A DNA stretch of 64,000 bases from G965229605 sp965229605 (GTDB lineage Bacteria; Pseudomonadota; Alphaproteobacteria; CBDDJK01), in contig OZ245892.1 of the NCBI GenBank assembly GCA_965229605.1, positions 1,054,001 to 1,118,000 on the forward strand, given 5' to 3'. Shown piece by piece: positions 44,572 through 53,653 of the stretch (its first letter is position 1; each line of letters opens with the position of its first letter). Below the pieces are notes generated by a model. The model was not told where the DNA came from, did no database searches, and was given only the letters and a program-made list of their open reading frames with translations. The translations under genes and the position numbers were made by a program.

Positions 44572-45450
44572 CTATGGCCATTTAGCTTCTGGCGGCAGCG
44601 ACATCAGGATGGCTTCTGTATTTCCCCCGGTCATCAAGCCAAATTTTGTTCCCCGGTCATAAAGCAGATTAAATTCAGCATAGCGGCCCCGCTTGATCAA
44701 AAGTCGTTCGCGTTCTTCCGCAGTCCAGGGCTGGTTCATACGTCGGTCTACCAGCATGGCGTAACAATCGCGAAAAGCGGAGCCGACTGCTTGCGTAAAG
44801 GCAAAATCCTCCTCCCAGCCACCGCGATCCAGATAGTCATAAAAGATACCGCCAACGCCGCGGGTTTCCTGGCGATGCGGTAAATAGAAATAGCGGTCGC
44901 ACCAGTCTTTAAACTCGGGGTAATAGGCTGGATTAAACTGGTCACAGGCGGTTTTAAACGCACCGTGAAAATCCTTGGTGTCCTGCTCGACCGGATGGGA
45001 CGGGGTCAGGTCCCCTCCCCCGCCAAACCAGTAGCGCGAGGTCACAATCATCCGGGTATTCATATGGGCCGCCGGGGCATGCGGCGAATGCGGGTGCGCA
45101 ACCACCGAAATCCCGCTGGCCCAGAAATAGCGGTCACTTTCCAGAGCCCCTGGAATCTGTCCGGCAAATTCTTCGGAAAAGCGACCATAAACGGTGGAGG
45201 CATTCACCCCCACTTTTTCAAAAACCCGCCCGCGCATGACTGCCATGGTGCCGCCGCCGCAATCTGCGTTATTTCCTTCCGGGTCAGGCCGTTTCCAGGC
45301 GGTGCGGGTAAATCTGCCCGGCGGCAACCCCCCTGTTTTTTCATCTGAAAGCGCGTCTTCAAGCTGTTCATATTTAAGACAAATTTGATCGCGCAGTTTT
45401 TCAAACCAGGCGCGGGCTAATGACTTTTGCTTCTCCTGCTCACTCACCAT
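44572..45450 (-). CDS. hemF: Oxygen-dependent coproporphyrinogen III oxidase
   Basis: 292 residues, standard length. 'GGGTMAVMRGRVFEKVGVN' near the N terminus, 'HMNTRMIVTSRYWFGGGGDLTP', 'KDWCDRYFYLPHRQETRGVGGIFYDYLD' and 'GRYAEFNLLYDRGTKFGL' are the HemF hallmarks in order. It decarboxylates two propionates of coproporphyrinogen III with O2 in haem synthesis, indicating aerobic growth. It is convergent with the HlyD gene, 15 bp apart, and lies 14 bp after the exporter gene on the same strand. Confidence 0.96.
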   Translation of the reverse strand: MVSEQEKQKSLARAWFEKLRDQICLKYEQLEDALSDEKTGGLPPGRFTRTAWKRPDPEGNNADCGGGTMAVMRGRVFEKVGVNASTVYGRFSEEFAGQIPGALESDRYFWASGISVVAHPHSPHAPAAHMNTRMIVTSRYWFGGGGDLTPSHPVEQDTKDFHGAFKTACDQFNPAYYPEFKDWCDRYFYLPHRQETRGVGGIFYDYLDRGGWEEDFAFTQAVGSAFRDCYAMLVDRRMNQPWTAEERERLLIKRGRYAEFNLLYDRGTKFGLMTGGNTEAILMSLPPEAKWP

Positions 45451-45464
45451 TTACGCTCTTTCTT

Positions 45465-46415
45465 CTATCTTGCACCCAGGCGGGTTGCGGTGAAAATCCC
45501 CCCTAAAATCAGGGCCAGTCCCGCAAAGTCAATCAGCGCAGGCCGCTCCCCCAAAAATATAATGCCAAGCGCAACCCCGATAACAGGCACCAGATAATTC
45601 ACCGTTGACAGAAAACTGGCTCCTTGGGCGCGGATGATTTTCAGCATGACAAGATTGCCGCTGGCGGTTGGCACAAGACCAAGAAAAACCACACTGACGA
45701 TGGCAATCAGACCACCTCCTGACAGCCATAGACTTATCTGCGCCCCGGAAAGCGGCAAAACAGGCGGGTCAACCCATAAGGCCGCCGGAATGGTCATGGC
45801 GGCAGCCAGCATCATGGTTCCGGCGGACAGGGCGCGGAAAGAAAATCCTTCTTCCTGCGCATCTTTTGCCAATAATTTATGGAGCAATGCGGAAATAGAA
45901 TAGCATAAGGCCCCGCTTAAAACGGCCAAAGCGCCTAATGTTTCAAGGGCAAAGCCTGCTTCGGACCTGAAGGCCTGTTCCGGGCCAATAATCAGGCCAA
46001 CGCCGATAAAACCGATGACAATGCCGATGAATTTCTGGAAATTCCATTTTTCATCACGGGTGAAAATATGAGCCAATGTCGGCGTGGCCAGCGGCGTCAA
46101 GGCCATCAGCATGGCGGCAAGGCCACTGTCGATATAAACCTGCCCCCAGGCGATAGCGTAAAAAGGCAAGGCACTGCCAAAAAGGGCGGCACCGATCATA
46201 ACAATCCAGGCCCGTCGCCTGCGCGGCAAGCGCAGGTCCATCACCCAGACAAGGATCATAAAGACGATAGCGGCCAGACTGATACGCCCGGCTGTGATAT
46301 AGCTTGGTGGAATCTCGTCACTGGCCAGCTTGATAAACATAAAGCTGGAGCCCCAGATCATGGCTAAAAGCAGCAACCAGATATAGTCTGTGACTCCTGG
46401 TTTGCCGGGGGTCAC
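45465..46415 (-). CDS. EamA/DMT-family transporter
   Basis: 316 residues with ten predicted membrane helices in two EamA repeats ('YIWLLLLAMIWGSSFMFIKLA' opens the first; 'LETLGALAVLSGALCYSISALL' opens the second, and 'TVNYLVPVIGVALGIIFLGE' ends it). The family exports or exchanges small metabolites such as amino acids; no substrate can be named. It is upstream of hemF on the same strand. A dispersed palindrome lies at 46447, in its upstream spacer. Confidence 0.85.
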   Translation of the reverse strand: MTPGKPGVTDYIWLLLLAMIWGSSFMFIKLASDEIPPSYITAGRISLAAIVFMILVWVMDLRLPRRRRAWIVMIGAALFGSALPFYAIAWGQVYIDSGLAAMLMALTPLATPTLAHIFTRDEKWNFQKFIGIVIGFIGVGLIIGPEQAFRSEAGFALETLGALAVLSGALCYSISALLHKLLAKDAQEEGFSFRALSAGTMMLAAAMTIPAALWVDPPVLPLSGAQISLWLSGGGLIAIVSVVFLGLVPTASGNLVMLKIIRAQGASFLSTVNYLVPVIGVALGIIFLGERPALIDFAGLALILGGIFTATRLGAR

Positions 46416-46446
46416 TGAAAGCTCCGCAGTTTATCCATTATCGGTT

Positions 46447-46458
46447 GGGTCCTGACCC
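46447..46458. repeat. Copy of the dispersed 12-bp palindrome
   Basis: GGGTCCTGACCC followed by TA, in the 51-bp spacer upstream of the EamA gene and 8 bp after the DUF3726-like gene. Same 12 bp as the outer end of the element at 19286. Confidence 0.7.
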
Positions 46459-46466
46459 TACATTGC

Positions 46467-47111
46467 TTACTCTCCGGCATCCTGCCTGCGTGTGGGATCG
46501 GCTGGTGCATAGGTTTCGTGCGCCAGTTGCTCCAGCTGTTCATAGTTCGCCGCATCGACCACTAACCGCGTGCGCCAGGCGACTTCCTTTGTCGAAACAT
46601 CCGTGGGTTCCGGTGAATGGATGATGGTCAAGGTGCCAACCGGGTCTTGCCAGTCCCCGGTCACCCGAAGCTTGCCCCGTGCCGAGATCGCCGATTCCTG
46701 TTCATCCATCTGAATAAAGAATCCGGGGCAAAAGCGCAGGAAGGCCAGGAATAAAACCGGCCAGGCAAGTTTTTTAATAACCAGATGAAACCCGGATTCT
46801 CTGGTCAGATTTTCATAGAAATGACGCCGGTCCAGAAAGGATATGCCAAGGGCCAGCGGATGGATTTTTTCATCGGTCGGACAAAGGACAAAAGTTTCAG
46901 ATGAATATTTTTCCTTCCAGCCCATAGATTTCCGGTCTGCCTTCAAGGCGGCCCGCAAGAAAGAAGACGGGAAAGAGGTGGTTTTGGCCAGGGCGATCAT
47001 GGCCGCCGTCACATCATCGGCTTCTCCCCATGAATAGCCCGCACCGCGTGCGGCTTTGCGACATAGGGCCGCAGCCTCGTTAAAGGAAAGATCAATAATC
47101 GACGGGGACAT
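46467..47111 (-). CDS. DUF3726-like protein
   Basis: 214 residues from the ATG at 47111. 'IIDLSFNEAAALCRKAARGAGYSWGEADDV' at the N terminus is what I recall as the conserved motif of DUF3726 (S-x-N-E, then KAARGAG and A-E/D-D). One hydrophobic stretch ('WPVLFLAFLRFCPGFFI') is in the middle. The family has no known function. The open frame continues 94 codons upstream, inside the next gene, and should be ignored; the two genes overlap by 20 bp and are probably coupled. Confidence 0.65.
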   Translation of the reverse strand: MSPSIIDLSFNEAAALCRKAARGAGYSWGEADDVTAAMIALAKTTSFPSSFLRAALKADRKSMGWKEKYSSETFVLCPTDEKIHPLALGISFLDRRHFYENLTRESGFHLVIKKLAWPVLFLAFLRFCPGFFIQMDEQESAISARGKLRVTGDWQDPVGTLTIIHSPEPTDVSTKEVAWRTRLVVDAANYEQLEQLAHETYAPADPTRRQDAGE

Positions 47112-48834
47112 CGCAATTTTCCATTGTGAGTTCGTCGGGATACGGAGTCTGTTTAAACATATTGATCCGTATCCAGCGGTCCGAGCGCGGATCAAAATGT
47201 GTTGCGCCAAAAAAGGATAATTTACAGCGCAGAAGATTGATCGGATAGAGATCATCACCCAGAGTATTATCGTGTATTTCAGCATAGGGCCGATCCGCAC
47301 AGGCCTGAACACGCCGAACGACATGACGCACGTCTGGATTTTCCTGCAGAAATTCCGGCAGAGGTGTTTGCGCAGGCCAGGATTCAAGCGCATCTTTTAA
47401 TCTCACGATATCATTCGCCGGTCCAAGCGGTAGCTCATAAGAATCAAGCGCACTGCCTGCCCGCTCGCCAAGCCTTGGCTCCAGCTTTTCGGCCGATACA
47501 TACCAGATATAATGCGATGATTTCATTGATTGTTCATTGCTGAACCCGTAATGCGTATCAACCAGCGATAGCAAGTCCCCAATCGTGCCGCTTGTATCAA
47601 TCGGCTGATATTCCTCCTCGTCAAAAGCCATGCGCGTTGCTTCGTCATCAACAAGGTCCGGGTATTGCTCGATCAGCAAGGAAACCAGCAACTCCTGCGC
47701 TTCCAGATCCAGGGCATCCAGGCTCCATTCCCATAGATGCTGCCATGGATATTCCCCGGCCTGATCTTGAATAGATTCAATTTTCTCCAGTAAAACAGGC
47801 ATATCCTGCTTCAAAGTGCTGATTTTTTGTTGCTGCACAGGATGATCGGTTGTCCAGGCCGCCAGCCCCTGCATCGAACGCCGGGCAAGAGCATATAAAG
47901 AGTCAACCGCCTTTCTGTCAGGGTGCTCGATATTCCGCACCTTGGCAAAAGCCCGCTCTCTGGCTGAAATCCATTCATTCAGCAAGCCTGGATGATTCAT
48001 CAAATAAGGGGCCATGCCAAGTCCCGTGGCATTGCCAATCCCCAGCTTGTGTCTGTTTTCTGGCGACAAAGATACCGCTTTCCCTTTTGTTGCCCCTTTT
48101 TTCTGAGAAGATGCAGACGCCAGATGGTTAACCAGATCAATGCTGAACCAGCGTGTCAAATAAACCAGAAGCATTTCAGCCTGAAAAGGCGATTGAAACT
48201 CGGGCCGTATGCTATACTGGTTATAATCGCACGCCCCGAATTTTCCAGACCCATAAACCGCTGTTGTCCGCAATAAATAGCCAGTGCTGCGCAGCAAATC
48301 CGGGTCAGGCTGCAGCCCGGCTGCCAGCCGCTCAACCACATGATCAAACAACCGGCCCGAGCGATTGGCCCGTGACAGGATCAACTCCCGACCACTGACT
48401 CGCCCGGCTTCCTGTTTAGGCACATTACGGGATAACCGCTGGATATCCTCTTGCGTCGGCACCCCGTCAAACAGGGTCATGGTCACATCCCACTGCGTTG
48501 CAATCACCCGGTCAGTCCGCTGGTCGGCTGGCAGATCATGGCTGAAAGCAATCAATGTATAGGGGCGATCATTGTCTTCCGGGGACGAAGCAGGCCGAGT
48601 CGCCTGATAACAGGCATAGCCAACCCCTTTATCATCAAGACAAAATTCTGTGCGGGCAAATTGCCAGGCCTCTTTGCCCAGGCGGCGCAAGAGCTGCCGC
48701 ATAAAGGAAAGGCGAGATGCATGAAAACTGCCAAGCCGTGCCAGACGCATGACCATTTCTGGCGGGCGTAAAGCTCCTGGTCCCGCTGGGCTCAAAACAC
48801 CTGAACTGGCTTCTTTTTTACGATATCCGCCCAT
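47092..48834 (-). CDS. Conserved-looking protein of unknown function
   Basis: A 580-residue protein that I do not recognise. It is soluble, has no signal peptide or membrane helix, and is rich in aromatic and charged residues. Segments such as 'EFCLDDKGVGYACYQATRP', 'RPYTLIAFSHDLP', 'GSGKFGACDYNQYSIRPEFQSPFQAEMLLVYLTRWFSIDLVNHLAS' and 'GIGNATGLGMAPYLMNHPGLLNEWI' look like conserved enzyme or binding motifs. It lies between a dipeptidase gene and a DUF3726-like gene, all on the same strand, so the three probably form an operon. Its start is preceded by AATAATGGGC; the exact start is not certain. Confidence 0.75.
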   Translation of the reverse strand: MGGYRKKEASSGVLSPAGPGALRPPEMVMRLARLGSFHASRLSFMRQLLRRLGKEAWQFARTEFCLDDKGVGYACYQATRPASSPEDNDRPYTLIAFSHDLPADQRTDRVIATQWDVTMTLFDGVPTQEDIQRLSRNVPKQEAGRVSGRELILSRANRSGRLFDHVVERLAAGLQPDPDLLRSTGYLLRTTAVYGSGKFGACDYNQYSIRPEFQSPFQAEMLLVYLTRWFSIDLVNHLASASSQKKGATKGKAVSLSPENRHKLGIGNATGLGMAPYLMNHPGLLNEWISARERAFAKVRNIEHPDRKAVDSLYALARRSMQGLAAWTTDHPVQQQKISTLKQDMPVLLEKIESIQDQAGEYPWQHLWEWSLDALDLEAQELLVSLLIEQYPDLVDDEATRMAFDEEEYQPIDTSGTIGDLLSLVDTHYGFSNEQSMKSSHYIWYVSAEKLEPRLGERAGSALDSYELPLGPANDIVRLKDALESWPAQTPLPEFLQENPDVRHVVRRVQACADRPYAEIHDNTLGDDLYPINLLRCKLSFFGATHFDPRSDRWIRINMFKQTPYPDELTMENCDVPVDY

Positions 48835-48915
48835 TATTCACCTGTTGTTTTAAAGCCCCTTATACACATGTTCTCTATATATATGTTCGCTTATACGCGT
48901 TCACTGGTTACTTTT

Positions 48916-49926
48916 TTAATCACTGGTCACTTGCGGTACAAAAGAATCTTCAAAAAAACGGGCCCAGTTGCCGCCTAGCAGTCCCTGGATTTCATGATCC
49001 TGAAAGCCTGCTTCTGCCAGACCCTCAGCCAAATTGTGAAAGCCTCTGGAATCTTGAAACCAGTCCGGCATGGCTGGAAAACCGGGCGCAGAAGCTGAGC
49101 CTTCTCCATAATCACGAGATCGGGTCCAGCGTCCATTACGCATCCACTCCACAACCGAATCCGGCTGGCCCAGACAAAGGTCAGAGCCTATTCCCAAACG
49201 ATCAATCCCGATCATATCGGCTGTTTTTGCAATCATCAAGCAAAAAGACGATAAAGAACATTGACTTCCATCCTTCAAATGATGGGGATAAAGCGAAAAG
49301 CCCAGCATCCCGGCCCTTTTTGCCAATGCCTTCAGGACGTCATCCGGTTTATTACGTCTGGCCGGATGCCAGAATGCCGGATTGGCATGGGTGATCGCGA
49401 TAGGTCTTTGCGATATCTCAATCGCTTCCAGCGTTGAACGGGTGGAAGAATGACTCATATCCACCACCATGCCGACCCGGTTCATTTCTGCAATCACCTC
49501 GCGCCCCATACGGGTGATACCGGGGTCTTCCATCTCATAGCAGCCGGTCGCCAAAAGCGACTGATTATTATAGCTTAACTGCATAAAGCGCACACCCAGC
49601 TGGTGGCAGATTTCGACAAGCCCGATATCTGCCTCAATCGGGGACGGATTTTGAAAACCAAAGATAATCGCGGTGCATCCACGCTGTTTGGCCGCATGAA
49701 TTTCCTCAAGCGTTCCAGCCCGACAGATTATATCTGCATTGTCCTCAAAATGGCGATTCCAGCTGATCAATACGCGCACCATCTCGTGGAAATCCTCGTG
49801 ATAGGCAATCGTCACATGGACCGCATCCAGCCCCGCCTCACGCAGTTGCAGGAAAATCTCCCGCGACCAGTTTGAATATTGCAAACAGTCAATGCGTAAA
49901 GCGTATTTATTGACCTGATTTTTCAT
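48916..49926 (-). CDS. Membrane dipeptidase family (renal dipeptidase) metallohydrolase
   Basis: 336 residues, TIM-barrel peptidase M19. 'IIFGFQNPSPIEADIGLVEICHQLGVRFMQLSYNNQSLL' holds the Gln/Tyr-Asn family motif, 'GMVVDMSHSSTRSTLEA' and 'ITHANPAFWHPARRNKPDDVLKALA' give the zinc His and signature, and 'RLGIGSDLCLGQP' the late Asp; 'LLGGNWARFFEDSF' is the usual C-terminal motif. The N-terminal metal motif is less clear ('LRIDCLQYSN' in place of the canonical HxD), so catalytic metal binding may be altered. No signal peptide: probably cytoplasmic. Confidence 0.8.
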   Translation of the reverse strand: MKNQVNKYALRIDCLQYSNWSREIFLQLREAGLDAVHVTIAYHEDFHEMVRVLISWNRHFEDNADIICRAGTLEEIHAAKQRGCTAIIFGFQNPSPIEADIGLVEICHQLGVRFMQLSYNNQSLLATGCYEMEDPGITRMGREVIAEMNRVGMVVDMSHSSTRSTLEAIEISQRPIAITHANPAFWHPARRNKPDDVLKALAKRAGMLGFSLYPHHLKDGSQCSLSSFCLMIAKTADMIGIDRLGIGSDLCLGQPDSVVEWMRNGRWTRSRDYGEGSASAPGFPAMPDWFQDSRGFHNLAEGLAEAGFQDHEIQGLLGGNWARFFEDSFVPQVTSD

Positions 49927-50047
49927 GCGCTTCTTTTTCCATCATTAAAATCACGCACACCACTAACATAAAATTTTCTCGCCCTCAATGTTGTGCGTTG
50001 CGCATGATTGTAATTTATGGCAATGACCAAAGCGATTAAAGCCGTCT

Positions 50048-50135
50048 GGAGGGATGGCAGAGTGGTAATGCAGCGGATTGCTAATCCGTCACCGTGATAA
50101 GCGGTGCGGGGGTTCGAGTCCCCCTCCCTCCGCCA
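50048..50135 (+). tRNA. tRNA-Ser (anticodon GCT)
   Basis: An 88-nt class II tRNA with encoded CCA. Acceptor GGAGGGA/TCCCTCC with discriminator G, D arm with GGCAGAGTGGTAATGC, anticodon stem-loop CGGAT-TGCTAAT giving anticodon GCT, a long variable arm with CACCG...CGGTG pairing, and T arm GGGGG-TTCGAGT-CCCCC. It reads AGC/AGU codons. Confidence 0.95.
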
Positions 50136-50147
50136 GCATCAAAAAAA

Positions 50148-50594
50148 TCAGCGAATTTCAGAGCGACCAAGCTCAATAAGGATGCTTTTGAGCAAATCAG
50201 CGCGTTCGCGTCCGATCTTGTCTTCAATCTGCTCTTCTTCCTGACGCGCTTCTTCTCGAACCTGATTGATCCGCTTGCGCCCCAAAGCCGTAATACCCAG
50301 ATTGATCTGGCGGTGATCAGATGTTGCAACTTGCCGATGGACCAAACCATCCGCCACCATGCGGTCAACGAGTTTTGTTAGCGTGGGCGGATTCATCAGC
50401 ACAAGCTCGGCCAGATCGCCCATTGTAAGCTTTTCTTCATTTTCAAGAATTTCCATCACACGCCAAGCTTCAACTTGCACACCGAACTGTTTCAAACGAC
50501 GTGTCAGAGACGTGTGAACGGTTCTATGTGCAATGGCTAACGAATAGGAGATATAAGACTGGACCGGGTAAGTATTTTTCATGTCGCAACGCAT
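50148..50594 (-). CDS. MarR-family transcriptional regulator
   Basis: 148 residues with the MarR winged helix: 'VQVEAWRVMEILENEEKLTMGDLAELVLMNPPTLTKLVDRMVADGLVHRQ' spans helices 2-4, 'DHRQINLGITALGRKRINQV' is the wing with the conserved Asp-x-Arg, and a long charged C-terminal helix supports dimerisation. It is divergent from the AmiC-like gene with 61 bp between, so it probably controls the amide operon, released by a small ligand. Ends 12 bp from the tRNA-Ser. Confidence 0.88.
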   Translation of the reverse strand: MRCDMKNTYPVQSYISYSLAIAHRTVHTSLTRRLKQFGVQVEAWRVMEILENEEKLTMGDLAELVLMNPPTLTKLVDRMVADGLVHRQVATSDHRQINLGITALGRKRINQVREEARQEEEQIEDKIGRERADLLKSILIELGRSEIR

Positions 50595-50618
50595 CCTTTC
50601 AATGAGCCAACAATTTAC

Positions 50619-50647
50619 TTGACTTGGAAAATAACTTCAACAATAAT
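50619..50647 (+). promoter_or_regulatory. Promoter of the amide operon
   Basis: TTGACT (50619-50624) and AATAAT (50642-50647) with 17-bp spacing point toward the AmiC-like gene. Predicted transcription start is at or near its ATG (50656), which has no visible ribosome-binding site, so the mRNA may be leaderless. The site lies within the MarR/AmiC divergent spacer and could overlap a MarR operator. Confidence 0.55.
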
Positions 50648-50655
50648 TTCTTATT

Positions 50656-51810
50656 ATGCCAGGCGTCACATTTAATCGGGCTGTGCAATTACAGTCAGAT
50701 GTTCCTGATTTTCCGCTCAGCGAGTTGAAGGACTTGGAAAATGACCGGTTTGCCTTGCCCGGTTCTACCTTTCGCATAGGCCTGTTGATTCCCATGTGTG
50801 GATCGGCCGGAATCTGGGCTCCGTCCTGCATTGCCAGCGCACAGGTTGCTGTTGCTGAATTAAATAGCAACAATGGCATTGGCGGACGCTCCCTGGAACT
50901 TATTATGATCGATTCTGCGATTGAAGCCTCTACGCCGGTCGAAGAGGTCATCAACGCGCTTATCGAGATCAAGGCCATCGACGCAATCGTTGGCATGCAT
51001 ATCAGCGCGGTTCGTCAAAATCTGAGCAAGATCGTCAAACAGCGTGTTCCGTATGTCTATACGCCTCTTTACGAAGGGGGGGAAAGGACCAAAGGGATTT
51101 TCGCGATTGGCGATACACCCGAACGCCAGCTTGGGCCCGCACTTGCGTATTTTCATCAGGAACGAAAGATTAAACGCTGGGCACTTGTCGGAAATGACTA
51201 TGTCTGGCCCCGGGCGTCAAACGACTATGCCAAGCGCAAGTTGAAAGCCCTTGGATCGACTGTCGCCTATGAACGCTATCTCCCGTTTGGAATATCTGAC
51301 ATGCGCTCGATTGTTGCTGCGCTGGAAAGCAGCGGGGCTGAAGCTGTTCTGATCTCGCTTGTTGGTCAGGATGCTGTTATCTTTAATCGTGCATTCGGCG
51401 AGACCCGGCTGCATGAAAAGATGCTTCGGTTTTCCTGCGCCATTGAGGAAAATGCGCTGCTTGCGTCGGGTGCCGAGAATTTGATGGAGCTCTATTCTGC
51501 GGCTTCCTACTTCGGGTCGATGGAGACGAACGAGAATAATATCTTCAAGGAAAAATACTACGGAATGCATGGAGAAAGTGCGCCTGTCCTGAATGCTCTC
51601 GGGCAGTCGACCTATGAGGGTGTTCAGTTCCTTGCAGGGCTTCTTGCCCATCATCCAGATGATTGGAAACAGCAAAATAGCCTTGTGTTGCAGCAAGTGA
51701 CTTACAATAGTATTCGGCGCACAAAATCCGATACAGAAGATGGCAACGAATGCCCGATTTACCTTGCAAAAGCCAATGGCGTATTGTTCGAGATTGTTAA
51801 AAAGTTATAA
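50656..51810 (+). CDS. AmiC/UrtA-like periplasmic-binding-fold protein without signal peptide
   Basis: 384 residues with a type I periplasmic-binding fold: 'RIGLLIPMCGSAGIWAPSCIASAQVAVAELNSNNGIGGRSLELIMID' starts the first lobe, 'DAIVGMHISAVRQNLSKIVKQRVPYVYTPLYEGGE' binds ligand, and 'KRWALVGNDYVWPRASNDYAKRKLKALG' is in the second lobe. No export signal precedes the fold, so it is probably cytoplasmic, as AmiC, the amide-sensing regulator of aliphatic amidase. It is the first gene of the amide operon and is divergent from the MarR gene. A sensor role is more likely than transport, because a Tat-exported binding protein is encoded at 53654. Confidence 0.75.
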   Translation: MPGVTFNRAVQLQSDVPDFPLSELKDLENDRFALPGSTFRIGLLIPMCGSAGIWAPSCIASAQVAVAELNSNNGIGGRSLELIMIDSAIEASTPVEEVINALIEIKAIDAIVGMHISAVRQNLSKIVKQRVPYVYTPLYEGGERTKGIFAIGDTPERQLGPALAYFHQERKIKRWALVGNDYVWPRASNDYAKRKLKALGSTVAYERYLPFGISDMRSIVAALESSGAEAVLISLVGQDAVIFNRAFGETRLHEKMLRFSCAIEENALLASGAENLMELYSAASYFGSMETNENNIFKEKYYGMHGESAPVLNALGQSTYEGVQFLAGLLAHHPDDWKQQNSLVLQQVTYNSIRRTKSDTEDGNECPIYLAKANGVLFEIVKKL

Positions 51811-51949
51811 AAATCATATGTATAAATATTTTTTGTTGAATTGGAAAACAAAATACTTGAAACGGAAAATAAAGTCCTTTACCTTCTGAGAGATTTTCAG
51901 GCCACGAACAACGGCCCGAAAGTTTCAATGAGAATTGGGGAGGATCATC

Positions 51950-53575
51950 TTGAGCTGGATAATTTTTGCTGCCTTAGCCCTCATCCTGCTGCTTGTGGGC
52001 ATATTGTTTCTTCAAAGGTTTTACGCTAAAGCAACGCTGAATCTGGCACTGGTGCGTACAGGCTTTGGGGGTCAGCGCGTTATCTTGAGTCGCGGCTGCC
52101 TTTCCCTTCCGATCATCCATCAAATTCAGCGCGTCAATATGAGTGCGGTTTCGATTGAGGTTGCCCGCACGGGCAAAGAGGCCCTGTTGACAGCTGACCA
52201 GCTGCGTGCGGACATTGAAATGGAATTCGAGTTTCAAGTCCTCCCTTCTGAGCAAGGCGTTGCGGCAGCGGCGCAGTCCCTTGGCAGACGCGTGGAGCGC
52301 GGCAGCGAAGGGATCGAAGAGATCGTTCGTGGACCGCTTGTTGCTGCCATGCAGAGTGCTGCGGCTAAAAAATCGCTTGCAGACCTCCATCGCGATCAAG
52401 CCATATTGAGTGAAGAAGTTCAAAGTGCGGTTGCAAGCAAAGTGGAGCGATTGGGTCTTGGTCTTATTTCGGCGTCTATCATCCGGATTGATCAAAGCGA
52501 CCTTTCGCAGTTTGACGAGCGCAATGCTTTTGATGCGCAAGGCATGCGTCGTCATGCAGAATTGGTCTGCGAGCAGCGTCGGGAGCGGGTTCGGATTGAA
52601 ACGGAAACAGAAATTGCTGTTCGTGAGAATGGCCTGGTGAAACATCAAAGACAGCTTGAGATTGAGCGCATTGAGAAGGAAGCATCGATTGCGCATCAAG
52701 AGGCGATAGAAAAGCGTGAGGCCGAGACCCGTGCAAAAACGGCGAAGGCGAAGTCTGCGGCTGATCTTGAGGCCGAGCGCGCCCGCATTGAAACCGAGCA
52801 GAGAGTCAAGGCGGCGCAAGTTTCCAATGATGAGGAATTGCGCCGTTCTGAAATGGCGGCGATTCTTGGCCTTGAAGAGGCAAAGATTGAGAATGAGGCG
52901 CATCTGACAAAATTGAGGACAGCGGAGTTCAAAACCCGGGCTGCCGAGGAATCTGCGCGTGTGCAGGTGGTCCTTGCGGCTGAGGAGGTGCAGGCGAAGA
53001 AAGATTTGGCCGTTGCCAGACGCGAGCATGAAACAGCGCAGGCCCGTCTGGTGAAAGAGCTTGAACTCAACGATCTCAAGGTCAAGAGCGATGCGCAGAC
53101 ACTTGCCACAAGGACCAGGGCGGAGGCCGAGGCAAAAGAGAAGCAGGCAAAGGCGGAGCTTGCGAAAGCCGCCGCAGAAGCCGAAGCGCGCACAGCCATG
53201 ATTGCGGCAGAAAACGCTATGGATCCGGCACTGATTGCCATGCGGCTGGAAGAGCGTCGGCTTGATCGCATGCCTGAAATTATGGCGCAGATGATGAAGC
53301 CGGTTGAAAAAATTGACTCGATCAAGATCAACCAGATCGGCGGGCTGGGAGTCGGTGGCACCGGTAATGGTGGCACCGATAATGGCAAGACCGGTCTTGA
53401 TGGTGCATTCGGATCCGCGATGGATCAAATTCTGAGCATGGCCGTGCGATTGCCGGCAATGAAGCAGATGGGGGAAGAAATCGGTCTTGATTTTGACGCC
53501 AATCTTGCTGGCCGCACGGCCGACTATGCCAATCGTCTCAAGGCAAAGGACCCTTCCGGGGATCGAAAGAAATAG
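51950..53575 (+). CDS. Flotillin-like SPFH-domain protein
   Basis: 541 residues from the TTG at 51950, which has a strong GGGGAGG site seven bases upstream. Residues 1-24 form one membrane helix ('SWIIFAALALILLLVGILFL'). The SPFH domain is about residues 30-200 ('GFGGQRVILSRGCLSLPIIHQI', 'LLTADQLRADIEMEFEFQV'), then a 230-residue Ala/Glu/Lys-rich coiled coil, and a tail with a Gly-rich spacer 'GGLGVGGTGNGGTDNG'. Flotillins organise membrane microdomains. Placement between an amide sensor and an amide importer is unusual and suggests a scaffolding role for that transporter. Confidence 0.82.
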   Translation: MSWIIFAALALILLLVGILFLQRFYAKATLNLALVRTGFGGQRVILSRGCLSLPIIHQIQRVNMSAVSIEVARTGKEALLTADQLRADIEMEFEFQVLPSEQGVAAAAQSLGRRVERGSEGIEEIVRGPLVAAMQSAAAKKSLADLHRDQAILSEEVQSAVASKVERLGLGLISASIIRIDQSDLSQFDERNAFDAQGMRRHAELVCEQRRERVRIETETEIAVRENGLVKHQRQLEIERIEKEASIAHQEAIEKREAETRAKTAKAKSAADLEAERARIETEQRVKAAQVSNDEELRRSEMAAILGLEEAKIENEAHLTKLRTAEFKTRAAEESARVQVVLAAEEVQAKKDLAVARREHETAQARLVKELELNDLKVKSDAQTLATRTRAEAEAKEKQAKAELAKAAAEAEARTAMIAAENAMDPALIAMRLEERRLDRMPEIMAQMMKPVEKIDSIKINQIGGLGVGGTGNGGTDNGKTGLDGAFGSAMDQILSMAVRLPAMKQMGEEIGLDFDANLAGRTADYANRLKAKDPSGDRKK

Positions 53576-53653
53576 AGACATAATCGCCAACAAGCGTGGC
53601 CTAGAAAACGATAAGTAAAAACAACAAATGAAAGCCACAAATGGAGGATATAA

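Noticed and set aside
51974..53638. 554-codon antisense ORF over the flotillin-like gene
   Set aside because: It is a shadow of the repetitive coiled-coil coding sequence; Leu/Arg/Cys-rich with no known motif.
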